A DNA stretch of 64,000 nucleotides from assembly GCA_003435055.1 (NCBI GenBank), contig QUMM01000008.1, forward strand, positions 1 through 64,000. The letters run 5' to 3'. Position 1 is the first letter of the stretch, and each line of letters opens with the position of its first letter. A program made the position numbers and the translations under genes. Positions 46,113-57,652 of this stretch are shown here, one piece after another. A model generated the notes under the pieces. It was not told the origin of the DNA. It ran no database searches and saw nothing but the letters and a program-made list of their open reading frames with translations. The DNA comes from Lachnospiraceae bacterium OF09-6. GTDB taxonomy: Bacteria > Bacillota > Clostridia > Lachnospirales > Lachnospiraceae.

Positions 46113-49100
46113 TTAACGCTCTTTTCTTTTTCTGTAAACAACTGCTGTGCAGCCTGCCAGAACGGCCATTCCCAGAAGCAGCCAGTAGATCATCATGTTG
46201 GTGTCATCACCGGTCTTTGCTGCGGTAGATGACTTGGTGGATGTGGAGGAACCAGATGTCGTAGATGACTTTTCAGTCGTCTTTTCTGTTGTATCTTCTG
46301 TCTCCTCTAATCCTCCTTCTAGAGGGTTGATGATGGTTGCTGCTGTGTCCGTAGCGGTAGTCGGATTGATACCGTTCTTACAGTTGTCGGAATATGCTGG
46401 TGCGCCATATCCTTCCAGATGTGCATTTGCTGCAACGATCGGCTGGTTATTGGCATCCAGTTCTGCTACGTAGTACGTAGTATTGGCTGTGTTATCCAGT
46501 TCGTTAAATACGGTATTTCCAGATATTGCATTGGAAATTGTGATCGTATTAACTGCAATCGGTGTGCCACTGAATGATGCATTGTCATACAGACCTACCT
46601 TGATTGCTGCATTAACACCAGATGTCGGTGTCTTGCCATCGCTGGTAGTGATCATCTTGGTTACGGTAATGGAACCTTCCATTGCTCCGTTTCCATCGTC
46701 TGGTTCCGGTTCGATCGGCACCGGATCAGTCTTGCTGCTGTCACCAGGCTGTGGGTTGTTCGGATCTTCACTGGTTCCTGTTGCAAATGCGGTGTTGAAC
46801 AGTTTGTTTCCTTTCACTGTTCCGTCACCAGCCATTACCAGGTAGGAAGCCTTGATATCCACAGAGGCCTTTGGTGCCAGTGTTGCGATCGTAGCTGTGC
46901 TGCCATCTGCAGTGTACTTGCCATCTGCAGATGCTGCAATGGTGATGCTGCCCTTCGGTGAACCAGCGTCCAGAGTAGGTACATCATTTACTACGATATT
47001 GTTTAGTGTGATGTTACCTGTGTTTTCCACATGAATATTGAATTCAATCGTGTCACCCACACGGTATCCGTTTACATCCTTGCCATCAATGGTGATGGTA
47101 GTGCCCTTGGAAGTTACGGTCTTGGTAACCTTAAGAGCGGAGGATGGTTTCACAGTAGGATCTTTTACTGATGCAGAAGCTGTTACTGTATTATCAGGTA
47201 CTACTTCTTCGAATGCCTGTGCATCTACTTCTGCTTCTTTCTCTGCCCGAGCAGGTGTACCAACTACTACTGCTTTATTCTCTACTTCGCCCACCAGAAT
47301 GTCAGCCTGTGTTACCTTATAAGATGCCTTGTAAACATCTGTAGATGCATTCGGTGCCAGTGTTCCCACATTCCAGGTATCACCAGTCTTCTCATCGGTA
47401 ATCACTACATCATGCAGTGTTACATTACCGGTATTGGTGGCCTTAATATCGTAAGTAATCGTTTCATCCTCTGCATAGCCAGCTGCATCTGCTGATTTAC
47501 TTGTAGTTTCCTTCGTGATAGCAACTGCAGGTGCAGGATCTTCTGTAGGTACCGGTGCTGGTTTCACTGGATCTGGATCTACCGGTGTCGGTTCTTCTGG
47601 ATCACCAGGTCCCTTAGCTGTTGAAGTTGCCAGGTTTTCTGTTCCACCACTTTCCACATCGGTCTGTGTCACCACATATTCTGCCTTGATCACTACTGCT
47701 TCATCTGTTGGAGCAAGCTTTGTTATCACTGCTGTTGTGGCATTTTCAAGAGTATATCCAGTTCCTTTTAACAGGGTTGCTCCTTGCAGAATATCTGTTA
47801 CTTTAATGTCTGTCAGGGTTACATTTCCTGTGTTCTTTACAGTAATGTCAAACTTCGCTGTTTCTCCTGCCTTGAATGCCTTGGTCTCAGTTCCGTCTTC
47901 TGCAGTTCTGGTTCCAGTTGCTTCCTCAAGGTTAGTCAAAGTCTTCACTACTGTGTAGGATGGTTTCTGATCTTCCATCGGAACTGGTTCAGACGGCGTC
48001 TTTGGATCTGTTCCAGGTGCTGTTACTGTTGCAATATTATTCAGTGTTCCTCTATCTATATCTTCCTGAGCTACTACATAATATGCTTTCACAATAATAG
48101 TTTTTCCTGGAAGAATACTTGCAATTGTAGCTACATTATTTGCTACTGTGTAATTAGCAGGATCCTCATCAATTATTGCATTTTCAAGGTTCTCAGTAAC
48201 TGTAACATTCTTCAATGTTACATTTCCCTGATTGGTTACTGCAATTTCAAATTCAGCAGTTTCACCAACCTTAAATTTGCCATTTTCAGCAGTACCCTGA
48301 TTGGTTACACTCTTAACAGCTGTCATCTGTGGAGCTTTTTCATCCATTGGAACATCTTTTTCCGGTCTCTGAGGCTCTGGATTATTACCATCTGGTCCTT
48401 CACCTTCTACCAGTGCAATGTTCTTCAGATTTCCATTGTCCACATCGTCCTGACGAACTACATAACTTGCATTTACTGTTACAACTTCTCCCGGTGCAAG
48501 TGTTGTAATCTTTCCGGTTCCTTCATTAGTCAGATCATATCCTGTACCTTCAACAATTTCAGCACTACTCAGCAACTCAGATACTATTACATTTGTCAAA
48601 GTTACATTTCCATTGTTTGTTACTGTAATGTTGAAAAGCACTTTATCATCAACACCATAAGATTCCTGTGTACTAACAATCGTTTTCTCAGCAGCCAGTG
48701 ATGGATTTACATCATCTGTCTCATTTGTTGTCTCACCTGGTTTTACAGGTACTTCAGGATCCTTTGGTACTGTAGCTGTTGCCACATTCTTAAGAGCTTT
48801 TCCTAAATCAGTTTCCTTTACTGTGTAAGTTACATAGATCGGATCACTTGTTGTTCCGGCTGCCAGAGACTGAATAGTCCAGCTGCTTCCTGATACAAGC
48901 TGTGCATCAGCAAGCTCATCAGATACTTCAATATCTGTCAGATCTACTGTTCCGATATTCTTTACTGTAATTTTATAAGTAATTGTATCGTTCAGAGATA
49001 CTGCTTCATCAAGCTCCTGTTTGTTACCGTCTTTGTCAACAATAGAATCTACTACTTTTGTAACTTCAAGACCTTTCCAATGAGCTACAAACTCAGTTGC

Positions 49101-52100
49101 TACATGAGTACCGTCTTCAGCTTTATTCAGGTGAGCCTTGGCAGTAGTTATGTCTAAATTCGTTGCGGATGATACTAATTCGGTTCCTTTATACCAACCA
49201 GCAAATGCATAGCCTTCATTTGCTATGGCTGTAGATCCAGTAAGGCCATCTGCTGTGATGATCTGAATATCATCAGTATTATTTGTCACCGTACCTGCTG
49301 TATCACTTGCCGAGATATAAGTTACAGGTACTGTCTGTTTCTCATCAAGTATATAGTTTACGATGTACTCTGTTCCGCTTGCTACTTTGGTTCCTTCTGC
49401 CGGGTATTCCGGATTGGACGGATCAAGTTTATAGCCGGTATACTTATCTGCCGGTGCCAGGATTCCTCCCTCTGCTATCTCGATCATTGCAGGGTTGTCA
49501 TTGATCCATGCTGTTCCGGTTTCGGTCAGCTTATCTGCCGGCTGTTCCACGCCTTCAATTGTGTAGTGAACAGTATACGATGTCGGCTGTGTCTGGCTCT
49601 CATCCTTCACATAGTTTACAGTGTACTCCGTTCCGCTTGCTACTTCAGTTCCTTCCGTCGGGTATTCCGGATTGGACGGGTCAAGCTTATAGCCGGTATA
49701 CTTATCTGCCGGTGCCGGGATTCCTCCCTCTGCTATCTCGATCATTGCAGGGGTGTCATTGATCCATGCCGTTCCGGTTACTTCTATCTTGTCAGACTCC
49801 TGTTCTACGCCTTCGATTGTGTAGTGAACAGTATACTTCGTATCTTTTACCTCAGCATCATTCTTTACATAATACAGGGTAATGACACTTTCAGAATTTA
49901 CCATCTGGTCTGCCTGTACGGCTGGGCTGATTGTTTCAAACTTATAACCAGTATAAGTGTTCGCTTTTATTGACTCTCCCGTTACCTTTATCTTCGGGTT
50001 TGAATCATTTACCCATGCTGTTCCGGTATACTCTTTGGTATCATCTGTTTTCTCTTTTCCATCAACTACATGTTTTACTATATAGCTGGTTTTCTTGGTC
50101 TGTCGGGTTTGAATCATTTACCCATGCTGTTCCGGTATACTCTTTGGTATCATCTGTTTTCTCTTTTCCATCAACTACATGTTTTACTATATAGCTGGTT
50201 TTCTTGGTCTGGCTCTCATCCTTCACATAGTTTACAGTGTACTCTGTTCCGCTTGCTACTTTAGTTCCTTCCGCCGGATATTCCGGATTGGACAGGTCAA
50301 GCTTATAGCCGGTATACTTATCTGCCGGTGCCGGGATTCCTCCCTCTGCTATCTCGATCATTGCAGGGGTGTCATTGATCCATGCTGTTCCGGTTTCGGT
50401 CAGTCTGTCGACTGGCTGTTCCACGCCTTCAATTGTGTACTTCACAGTATACGATGTCGGCTGTATCTGGCTCTCATCCTTTTCAAAGTGTGCCACATAG
50501 GTTGTTGCCGCATAGGTTCCATCTGCATTCTTATTCAGGTTCGCTTTTGCAGCTTCCGCTGTCAGGACTGCTTCTCCAGTTACCTGGGTTTCTCCCTTGT
50601 ACCAGCCTGTGAACTTATAGCCTGCCTTGGCTTCTGCTCCGGATCCGTTGGCCGTATTTCCTGTCACGATCTGGATCGTATCCTTGTCATGGTTTACCGT
50701 TCCCTTGTTTACATCCTCTGATACATAGGTTACAACCACGGTCTGTGTCGGATCCAAAGTATAATACAAATTCAACACAAGACTTCCATCAGCAACTACT
50801 GTTCCGCTTGCAACTGTTTTCTTTCCATTGTTATCATATGTTGCCTGATAAGTATAACCTGGATATGATTTTGGTGTTGCATTTACAGTCTGTCCTGTTC
50901 GTCCTGTCTTATTTTCTGTCTCTGTACCTGCTATATTACCATCAGTATCCAATCGATAATGATTTACAATATAACTTACTGTACCCGCACTCCACTGTGC
51001 ATACAATGTTGTGTTTTCGTTAATTGTAAATTTACTGTTTCCAGTATATGAAGTTCCACTTCCATCTTTCTTCGTATTCCATCCAGTAAATGTATATCCT
51101 GTTCTTGTAGGAATCTTGTTACTTACAGTAACCTGCGACCCTTTCACATACTGTGCTCCATCTGGCATATTGTTCCATGTTCCCTCTGGTGCATTTGGAT
51201 CATATACAAGATTTACTTTTGCTTTATCCAATAACACACCATCCACATGCCAAGTTGATTCAGATTTTATAACATACCATAATATATATTGAGTATCTGC
51301 ATTATACGACAGGTTACTCGCATTCATTACCTTTTTAATCTGTGAATTATCCGGTACACTATTAAGATGTGACTCTACGCCATTTGTACTATCTGTAAAA
51401 AATGTTGCCACTTTGATTGCTTTAGAAATCTTAATAGCCCCTGTATACTGGCTTGCATCATGTCCCTGTGGTTCCGTTGGAATATGACCATCTAATCGAA
51501 TATAAAACTCTGCATCAACATTCTGGCTGGACCACACAGCATAAAGTTTCACATCTTTTGATGGCATTGTAAAATTAGAACCAGGTGCATATACCGTTCC
51601 ATTATTTCCTGGCTTATATTTTCCATTAGCATTGGCATTATCAATTAAGCTCCATCCAGAAAATACATATCCATTTCGGCGCAACTGACTACTCGGCATT
51701 GTAACTTCATCTCCAGCAGTTGCTTTCATGCTGTTTGGAACATTTCCTTTACCACCGTTTTTATCAAACGTGATCGTATATTCTTTTGCAACTACAGCTA
51801 CATTCCATGTATCTGTCTGCGTTCCATTCCAATAACTATCATATGTGTGCGTGATTGTTGCAGTACCAACAGATACACCCGTGACTTTTCCCTGACTAGA
51901 ATTTCCTGTCACCCTTGCAATGGCTGAATTACTCGATGTCCACACATGATTGGATCCATAATATCCACTTCCACTCAAAGTTGTTGTTTCGCCAACAAAA
52001 AGTTCCTGATCCGCTGCCAAAACTGCTATATTCTCTCCACTCTGCATTACCACACCAAACGGTGAAAAACTATCTGAAGTAAAACCCAGGCTTTCACCTT

Positions 52101-52926
52101 CCTGGCTTGCAGTCACTTCTTCTACCGCACCATTATCGATATGGTAAACAGTATCTACTTCTGCAGTTGCGATTTCTGCTGCTGCGAAGGATACGGATAC
52201 GTTTCCTTCTGGCTGGATTTCTTTTCCTTCATATGTAAATGTGATATCCAGTCCGATGACATCTTCTGGATTGGCTCCTGCTGCTGCTGCGATCATTTCT
52301 CTGTCAGCATCTGTCAGAGCTTTCAGGTCTACTTTTGTACCTGCTGGGAATACGCCTTCGTCTGCTTTGATGGTCGCTGTGACACCATCTTCTGTTCCAG
52401 AGAAATCGAATGCCGGTCTGTCCACTTCTGTTTCGCTCTCTGTCTCAGATTCGCTTTCTGTCTCCACTGCCACAGTTGTCACATCTACAGTTGTCTCATC
52501 TGTCAGGATTCCTTCTATAATATAGGAACCATCTTCCTGTGTTCGTGCCGGGATGCTCTTGTCTACCAGTACGCTTTCTACTGCGTAACCATTTTCGACT
52601 ACTACATCAAATACGATCTTACCGTCTTTTGCATTGGCGGTAGAATCTACTGTTGCTCCATTGATCAAGATATGTGCGTGACCATCTGTTGCGAACGTGA
52701 CCGTATTTTGTCGCACCTCCGATCCATCTTCATTCGTTTCCGCTGCCTGAGTTCCTGGTGCCTGGGTCTCTGCCTGGGTATCGTCACCAGCCTCGGTCTG
52801 CTTATTACCGTTCTTGTAACCACCGACGATGGTAGCTGCCAGAACATTCATAGATGAACTTGTAAAGATCATCGTGAACGCCAGTAATAAAGCCAGAAAT
52901 CGTTTTGCTCTTTCCTTTCTTCTCAT
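46113..52926 (-). CDS. Giant cell-wall-anchored adhesin, broken by a 109-bp tandem duplication
   Basis: Start ATG 52926 (AAGGAAGG upstream). Removing one copy of the 109-bp duplication leaves 6705 bp, exactly 2234 codons plus stop; with both copies the frame stops at 50062 after 954 residues and the rest lies in another frame. Order: signal peptide (FLALLLAFTMIFTSSSMNVLA); the shared beta module (about 180-245); Big-2-like domain (about 330-400); InlB/Listeria-type repeats with VFSGWS and TFTGWN; four MucBP-like repeats ('YTIEGVEQ' / 'GTAWIND' pattern); six DUF11-type repeats ('GNVTLxNVxVxE'); a FctA/Cna-like domain; a Thr/Ser linker; and an anchor STAAKTGDD, helix and YRKRKER tail. The KTGD motif replaces canonical LPXTG. 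The protein probably binds mucin or host glycans (inference). Confidence 0.85.
49360..50470. repeat. DNA-level repeats of MucBP-type domains
   Basis: Blocks around 49370-49530, 49610-49790 and 50220-50420 are highly alike (each with ggtattccggattggacgg or a close form), encoding repeats of about 80 residues. They give a natural substrate for recombination and copy-number variation within the adhesin. Confidence 0.8.
49994..50211. repeat. Perfect 109-bp tandem duplication
   Basis: 49994-50102 and 50103-50211 are identical. 109 is not a multiple of three, so the second copy shifts the frame of the adhesin and places stops at 50062. The unit covers part of one MucBP-like repeat and starts at a tcggg sequence. 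Confidence 0.95.
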
Positions 52927-53028
52927 CTTCGCTTTCCTTCCTTTCTATGAATTCTATTCTTCATGATATTTTCTCAAGTTGTAGATTTACCATCTTACTT
53001 GTTGTTTGGAATATTATTTGTTTTATTT

Positions 53029-53057
53029 ATTATAATATATTTTTAATTTGTTTTGAA
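53029..53057 (-). promoter_or_regulatory. Promoter of the second adhesin
   Basis: On the minus strand TTCAAA (53052-53057), 17 bp, TATAAT (53029-53034), about 100 bp before ATG 52926. Confidence 0.65.
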
Positions 53058-53153
53058 CAGCCAAAAATGACATAAACTCTGTCATTTTCTACTTTTTAGT
53101 CGTTCCCTACTATATATAAGACATGATGTTTCATTTCCTTTCACTCATGTCAG

Positions 53154-53182
53154 AAAAAAAGAAATCAACTTCCGCTGATTTC
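53154..53182 (-). terminator. Terminator of the 53205-53965 gene
   Basis: GAAATCA / TGATTTC arms around ACTTCCGC, followed on the minus strand by seven T. Confidence 0.85.
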
Positions 53183-53204
53183 TTTTTCCAGTTTTCAAAA
53201 TTTC

Positions 53205-53965
53205 CTAAATCCTTTTCGCCTCTCCGTCTTTTACCTGAACTGCTGATGATGCATCTTTGAAAGTAACATCGATATCCATGTGTTCGTCTTTTACATCCAG
53301 CTCTGCGCCATCTTTTTCAAATCGGATTTCGTAGAAGCTGTAAGTTCCTTCTTCATCAGATCCCAGACTGTTGATGGTAGCTGCTTTTGCTGCTTCGTAT
53401 TTTTCGCTTCCCACTTCCAGCTTTTTCGCTGTCAGGTCTGTACCCTCGGAAAGCTTTGCTTCCTTAGAAACTTTTACTTTAATGACTACTTCTTCATTTT
53501 CAAATGTAAAAGATGTCTTATATTCTTTCTCAGTCTCTTTTTCTTCTTTCTCTGTCTCAGTTGCAGCTTCTGTCGGAGCCTCGGTCGGTGCCTCTGTCAC
53601 TGCTTCTGTGGTCGCTTCTGTTGCTTCACTCTGTGTGTTTTCTGCTGCAAGTCTCTCGGCTTCTGCCTTTGCTGCTTCTTCTGCTGCAAGTCTCTCAGCT
53701 CTGCCTTTGCTGCTTCTTCTGCTGCAAGTCTCTCAGCTTCCGCTCTCGCTGCTTCTTCTGCTGCAAGTCTCTCGGCTTCTGCTCTCGCCGCAGCCTCCGC
53801 TGCCTGCCTCTCAGCTTCTGCTCTCGCCGCTTCTTCTGCCGCTCTGGCTGCTTCGGCTTCTGCTTCAATCTGTGTATTATCTTCAGCTAATACTGCGTAG
53901 TTCGGAACTGTGAGGGTTGCTGCTAAAAGAATCGCTACTGCTTTTTTCATCATATTGTTTTTCAT
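53205..53965 (-). CDS. Small secreted Ala/Glu-rich protein with adhesin-type module (one-base frameshift)
   Basis: ATG 53965 follows GGAGGTATG. Signal peptide (MKKAVAILLAATLTVPNYAVLA), then a long AEAERLAAEEAAR coiled region, a Thr/Glu linker and a beta module (FENEEVVIKVKVSKEAKL, YEAAKAATINSLGS, YSFYEIRFEKDG, VTFKDASSAVQVKDGEAKR). The frame breaks near 53700 where GCAGAGCTGAG should be GCAGAAGCTGAG; one added A gives 253 residues. It is a paralogue of the intact 216-residue protein at 54194-54844 and each gene has its own promoter-like TATAAT and terminator. The module is also found twice in the adhesin at 1-3585. Confidence 0.8.
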
Positions 53966-54140
53966 TCTTCATACCTCCGGACTATTTATTTTTATCGATC
54001 TCCTACGAGAATGTTTCTTTTGTTTTATGACTTTATTATAGCAAGCGCCCTCTTTCACGATCTCTTTCGTGTAACGGTTTTCGTAACTTTTTTCATAATT
54101 TTACATAAAAAATAATGTTGAAACATTAGTTTTTTTAGGC

Positions 54141-54171
54141 AAAAAAAGAGCCAATGTGATTTCACATTGAC
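54141..54171 (-). terminator. Terminator of the 54194-54844 gene
   Basis: CAATGTGA-AA-TCACATTG arms followed by GGCTC and seven T on the minus strand. Confidence 0.88.
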
Positions 54172-54193
54172 CCTTGATCCTCTTTCTTAACTC

Positions 54194-54844
54194 TTACAGT
54201 CTCTTTGCTGCTCCGTCCTTAACCTGAACTGCTGATGCTTCATTCTTAAAGGTAACATTTACTGTCATGTGGCTGTCCTGAACATCCAGTTCTTTGCCAT
54301 CTTTCTCAAAACCGATTTCATAGAAGCTGTAAAGTTCTTCTTCAGAACTTCCCAGGCTGTTGATGGTAGCTGCTTTTGCTGCTTCGTATTTTTCGCTTCC
54401 TTCTTCCAGTTTCTTAGCTGTCAGCTTTGTATCTTTGCCAAGCTTTGCTTCTTCAGAAGTCTTAACTACGATCACTACTTCATCATTTTCAAATTTGAAA
54501 GAGGTCTGATATTCTTCTGCCTCTGTCGCTTCTGTCTGAGCCTCTGTCTCGGCTGCTTCTGTCTGCGCTTCTGTCTGTGCTTCCGTTGCTGCCTCTGTCT
54601 GAGCTGCTGCTTCTGCTGCCTGTCTTTCTGCTTCAGCCTGTGCTGCTGCTTCTGCTGCCTGTCTCTCTGCTTCGGCCTGTGCTGCTGCTTCTGCTGCCTG
54701 TCTCTCTGCTTCGGCTTTTGCTTCTGCTTCAGCTGCTTCTGCTTCGATCTGTGTATTATCTTCAGCGTATACTGCATAAGCTGGAACTGTCATTGTTGCT
54801 GCCAGAAGAAGTGCTGCTGCTCTTTTCATCATACTGTTTCTCAT
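54194..54844 (-). CDS. Small secreted Ala/Glu-rich protein with adhesin-type module
   Basis: 216 residues, ATG 54844 (CGGAGGTAAC upstream). Signal peptide MMKRAAALLLAATMTVPAYA; AEAERQAAEAAAQ repeated three times (about residues 30-85, probably coiled coil); Thr/Glu linker; then the C-terminal module of about 95 residues (FENDEVVIVVKTSEEAKLG, YEAAKAATINSLGS, YSFYEIGFEKDG, VTFKNEASAVQVKDGAAKRL). No sorting signal or membrane anchor is present, so the mature protein should be secreted or held by its coiled coil. It resembles one module of the large adhesins without their stalk. The function is unknown. -10-like TATAAT at 54913-54918. Confidence 0.85.
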   Translation of the reverse strand: MRNSMMKRAAALLLAATMTVPAYAVYAEDNTQIEAEAAEAEAKAEAERQAAEAAAQAEAERQAAEAAAQAEAERQAAEAAAQTEAATEAQTEAQTEAAETEAQTEATEAEEYQTSFKFENDEVVIVVKTSEEAKLGKDTKLTAKKLEEGSEKYEAAKAATINSLGSSEEELYSFYEIGFEKDGKELDVQDSHMTVNVTFKNEASAVQVKDGAAKRL

Positions 54845-55085
54845 TGTTGTTACCTCCGAATGCTCTATACTATATTGACTCTTTCGAGTTCCTTATCTCT
54901 TTATCTGGATTCATTATAGCAGTCGGGGTATTTCGTCATCTATTTCGTCTGAAACTTTTTTCATGATTTAAAGAAACATCTTGCTTTTTGTAAATTCTTA
55001 TTTTTAAGCCCAATTCTCTGGTTTAAGCTAAATATTCTATAATAGTTCTGGATATAATCTGAAGCGGCAATCTGGATGACAGATT

Positions 55086-55110
55086 AAAAGGGGCCATTCG
55101 GCCCCTTCTG
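55086..55110 (-). terminator. Terminator of glgC-glgD
   Basis: GGGGCC-GAAT-GGCCCC on the minus strand followed by TTTT, 20 bp after the glgD stop. Confidence 0.88.
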
Positions 55111-55128
55111 CATTTCATATCATATATT

Positions 55129-56271
55129 TTATACCTGATGTCCCTTTGCGATATACAATGGGAAGGTGTCAGCACCTTTCATTTCTTTTCCGGCACTGAT
55201 GACTACCTGCTTGTCGGTAATCGTGTAATCTACGATCGCACCCTCTTTAATCACGGTATCCTGCATCAGAATACAGTTCCGGACAATGGCTCCCTTTTCT
55301 ATCTTAACGCCTCGGAACAAAACGCTGTTCTCTACCTGTCCTTCGATGACACAGCCATCAGCTACCATAACATTGGATACCCTGGATCCCGGGATGTATC
55401 TGGTTGGGTTATCATCACGAATCTTGGTGTAGATCGGATTACCTGAGAACAATGCATCCAGATTCTCATCATCCAGAAGCTTCATATTCTCTTCGAAGTA
55501 GCTCTTCATATCGCTGATACGTGCTGCATAACCTTCGTACTTGAAGCCCTGCACATTCAGAGAATCCAGATTCGGAGCAAGCACATCACGTTCAAAGTAA
55601 ACCTGTCCACGTACAAATGCGGCGTTGATCAGATCGATCAGTTTCTTGCGTTCGATACAGTAAATATTCATGGAGAAGTTCTGTACCCCTGTATCGCGTG
55701 GGTTGATGTAGATCTTGCTGATTCTGGTTCCAGTCAGAGCAAAGGTATAATATAAGCCTCTGTCATTGGCGGTGTGTTTTAATGCACTTGCCGGAAGTTC
55801 TTCCGCAATATAAGCTGCTGTCACATCTGCATTGTTGTCAATGTGCGCCTGCAGCATGGCATTGAAGTCGAAGTTCACTGCGATATTGGCGTCTGACAGG
55901 AATACATATTTTTCATTCTGATGTCTCAGGAATTCCAGCACGTTAGCCAGTGCTTCCACATGACCGTTAAACAGCTTGTTCTGCTTCTCAGCAAATGGAG
56001 GAATGATATGAAGACCGCCATTCTTTCTGGTCAGATCCCACTCACGTCCGGATCCGAGATGATCCATCAGGGAAAAATAATTATTGCGAACTAATACAGT
56101 TACATTGCTGATTCCACAGTTGACCATACTGGAAAGAATAAAGTCAATCATACGATAACGGCTTGCAAAAGGGATGGAAGCCATCAGACGAATATTGGAT
56201 AATTCCGGAACCAGAGCATCATAACTGTTAGGGAAAATAATACCAAGTGCATTTTCGCTGGATGTTAACAT
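55129..56271 (-). CDS. glgD: Glucose-1-phosphate adenylyltransferase subunit GlgD
   Basis: 380 residues; ATG 56271 overlaps the glgC stop by 7 bp. The N-terminus ([20 protein letters not shown]) lacks the GGxGxRL nucleotide loop of GlgC, which marks GlgD, the regulatory partner in Firmicutes. It keeps the nucleotidyltransferase fold ([29 protein letters not shown]) and a C-terminal left-handed beta helix ([21 protein letters not shown]). Forms a GlgCD complex. Confidence 0.93.
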   Translation of the reverse strand: MLTSSENALGIIFPNSYDALVPELSNIRLMASIPFASRYRMIDFILSSMVNCGISNVTVLVRNNYFSLMDHLGSGREWDLTRKNGGLHIIPPFAEKQNKLFNGHVEALANVLEFLRHQNEKYVFLSDANIAVNFDFNAMLQAHIDNNADVTAAYIAEELPASALKHTANDRGLYYTFALTGTRISKIYINPRDTGVQNFSMNIYCIERKKLIDLINAAFVRGQVYFERDVLAPNLDSLNVQGFKYEGYAARISDMKSYFEENMKLLDDENLDALFSGNPIYTKIRDDNPTRYIPGSRVSNVMVADGCVIEGQVENSVLFRGVKIEKGAIVRNCILMQDTVIKEGAIVDYTITDKQVVISAGKEMKGADTFPLYIAKGHQV

Positions 56272-57472
56272 ACTTCTTCACCACCTTCTACATTTTCTCT
56301 TACCATTGCATTCGGTCCTACCTTGGCACCGTCACCAATATAAACACCAGGACCGATCGTAGCCACGCCTTTTTCTGCACCTTCCGGTGCTGCGCCTACG
56401 ACTGCATTCTCACCGATCACTGCCTTTTCTGCAATGATACAATGACGGACTACTGCGCCAGACTTAATCACGCATCCGCCCATTACAACGGCGTCTTCCA
56501 CAACGGCACCGTCCTCTACTTTTACGCCAGAATATAATACAGAGTGCTTTACGGTACCCTGAATACGGCATCCATCTGTAATCATGGAATTCTCTACGAT
56601 GGCACCGGCTGCGATCTTATGCCCGGTCATACCACTGTTACGGCTGTAGATCTTCCAGTCATCATCAAACAGGTTGATACCACTGTGTTCCGGATCCAGC
56701 ACTTCCATGTTTGCTTCCCAGAGTGAAGAGATCGTTCCCACATCCTTCCAGTAACCACTGAAATGATATGCATACATCTGGCGGCCATCACGAAGAAGAT
56801 TCGGGATGATGTTGTTACCAAAGTCATTCTCAGACTGAGGATCTGCTTCATCCTCTTCCAGATACTTCTTCAGGACATCCCAGTTGAATATGTAGATACC
56901 CATAGAAGCCAGATTGGACTTCGGATGCTCAGGCTTCTCCTGGAATTCGGTAATCTTATCGTTCTCATCCGCAACCATCAGGCCAAAACGGGATGCTTCA
57001 TCCAGGGCACTTCCATAACAGCAACAGAGAATTCAGCACCTTTTTCCTTGTGAAAACGAAGGAAATCACTGTAATCCTGTTTGCAGATCTGGTCGCCGGA
57101 CAGAATAATAACATACTTTGGATCATAACGTTCAATAAAGGAAATATTCTGGTAAATCGCATTCGCAGTACCCTTGTACCAGTCAGATCCTGCTGCCTGC
57201 TGATATGGTGGAAGCACATGGACACCACCGTGTACGCGGTCAAGATCCCATGGCTGTCCATTTCCAATATATTCGTTCAGAACAAGCGGCTGATACTGGG
57301 TCAGTACGCCGACCGTATCGATTCCGGAATTAATGCAGTTTGAAAGTGGAAAGTCGATAATTCGATACTTGCCACCAAAAGGAACTGCAGGTTTTGCCAG
57401 GTTCTGGGTCAGCGCATATAGTCTGGAACCCTGTCCACCGGCAAGAAGCATTGCAATAATTTCTTTTGCCAT
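56265..57472 (-). CDS. glgC: Glucose-1-phosphate adenylyltransferase GlgC (one-base frameshift)
   Basis: It makes ADP-glucose, the glycogen precursor. Start ATG 57472, with GGGGGA upstream. The first frame has [31 protein letters not shown] and [14 protein letters not shown], and breaks after MEVPW; the second resumes at [21 protein letters not shown]. Near 57004 TGGATGAAGC should read TGGGATGAAGC ([12 protein letters not shown]). One added G gives 402 residues, the usual length, with a C-terminal beta-helix. The loss is within a GGG run, as in several other genes here, so the gene is probably functional. Confidence 0.88.
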
Positions 57473-57593
57473 TTTTCATAATCCCCCTAAATATCATGGA
57501 TATAGTAATTGTACCACAATTCTCACAAAAAGAAATAGATTTTTTAGTGAATTTTGGGTAAATTTTTGTAAAAATCTGTCGTTTTTTTCATAT

Positions 57594-57620
57594 TCAAAAA
57601 AAGAAGCGCCGAAGCGCTTC
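57594..57620 (-). terminator. Terminator of the ribose-type importer operon
   Basis: GAAGCGC-TTCG-GCGCTTC followed on the minus strand by seven T, after the LacI gene stop at 57653. Confidence 0.92.
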
Positions 57621-57652
57621 CTGAAAAAAGTAAGATAATTTCTCATCTTGAT

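Noticed and set aside
46195..48701. Several long plus-strand open frames opposite the second adhesin
   Set aside because: They are Cys/Ser/Val-rich antisense readings of a repetitive low-complexity gene, have no ribosome sites and match no family; the minus strand encodes clear adhesin domains.
53280..54919. Plus-strand frames opposite the two small secreted proteins
   Set aside because: Leu/Ser/Cys-rich mirror images of the Ala/Glu repeats; the minus frames have signal peptides and ribosome sites.
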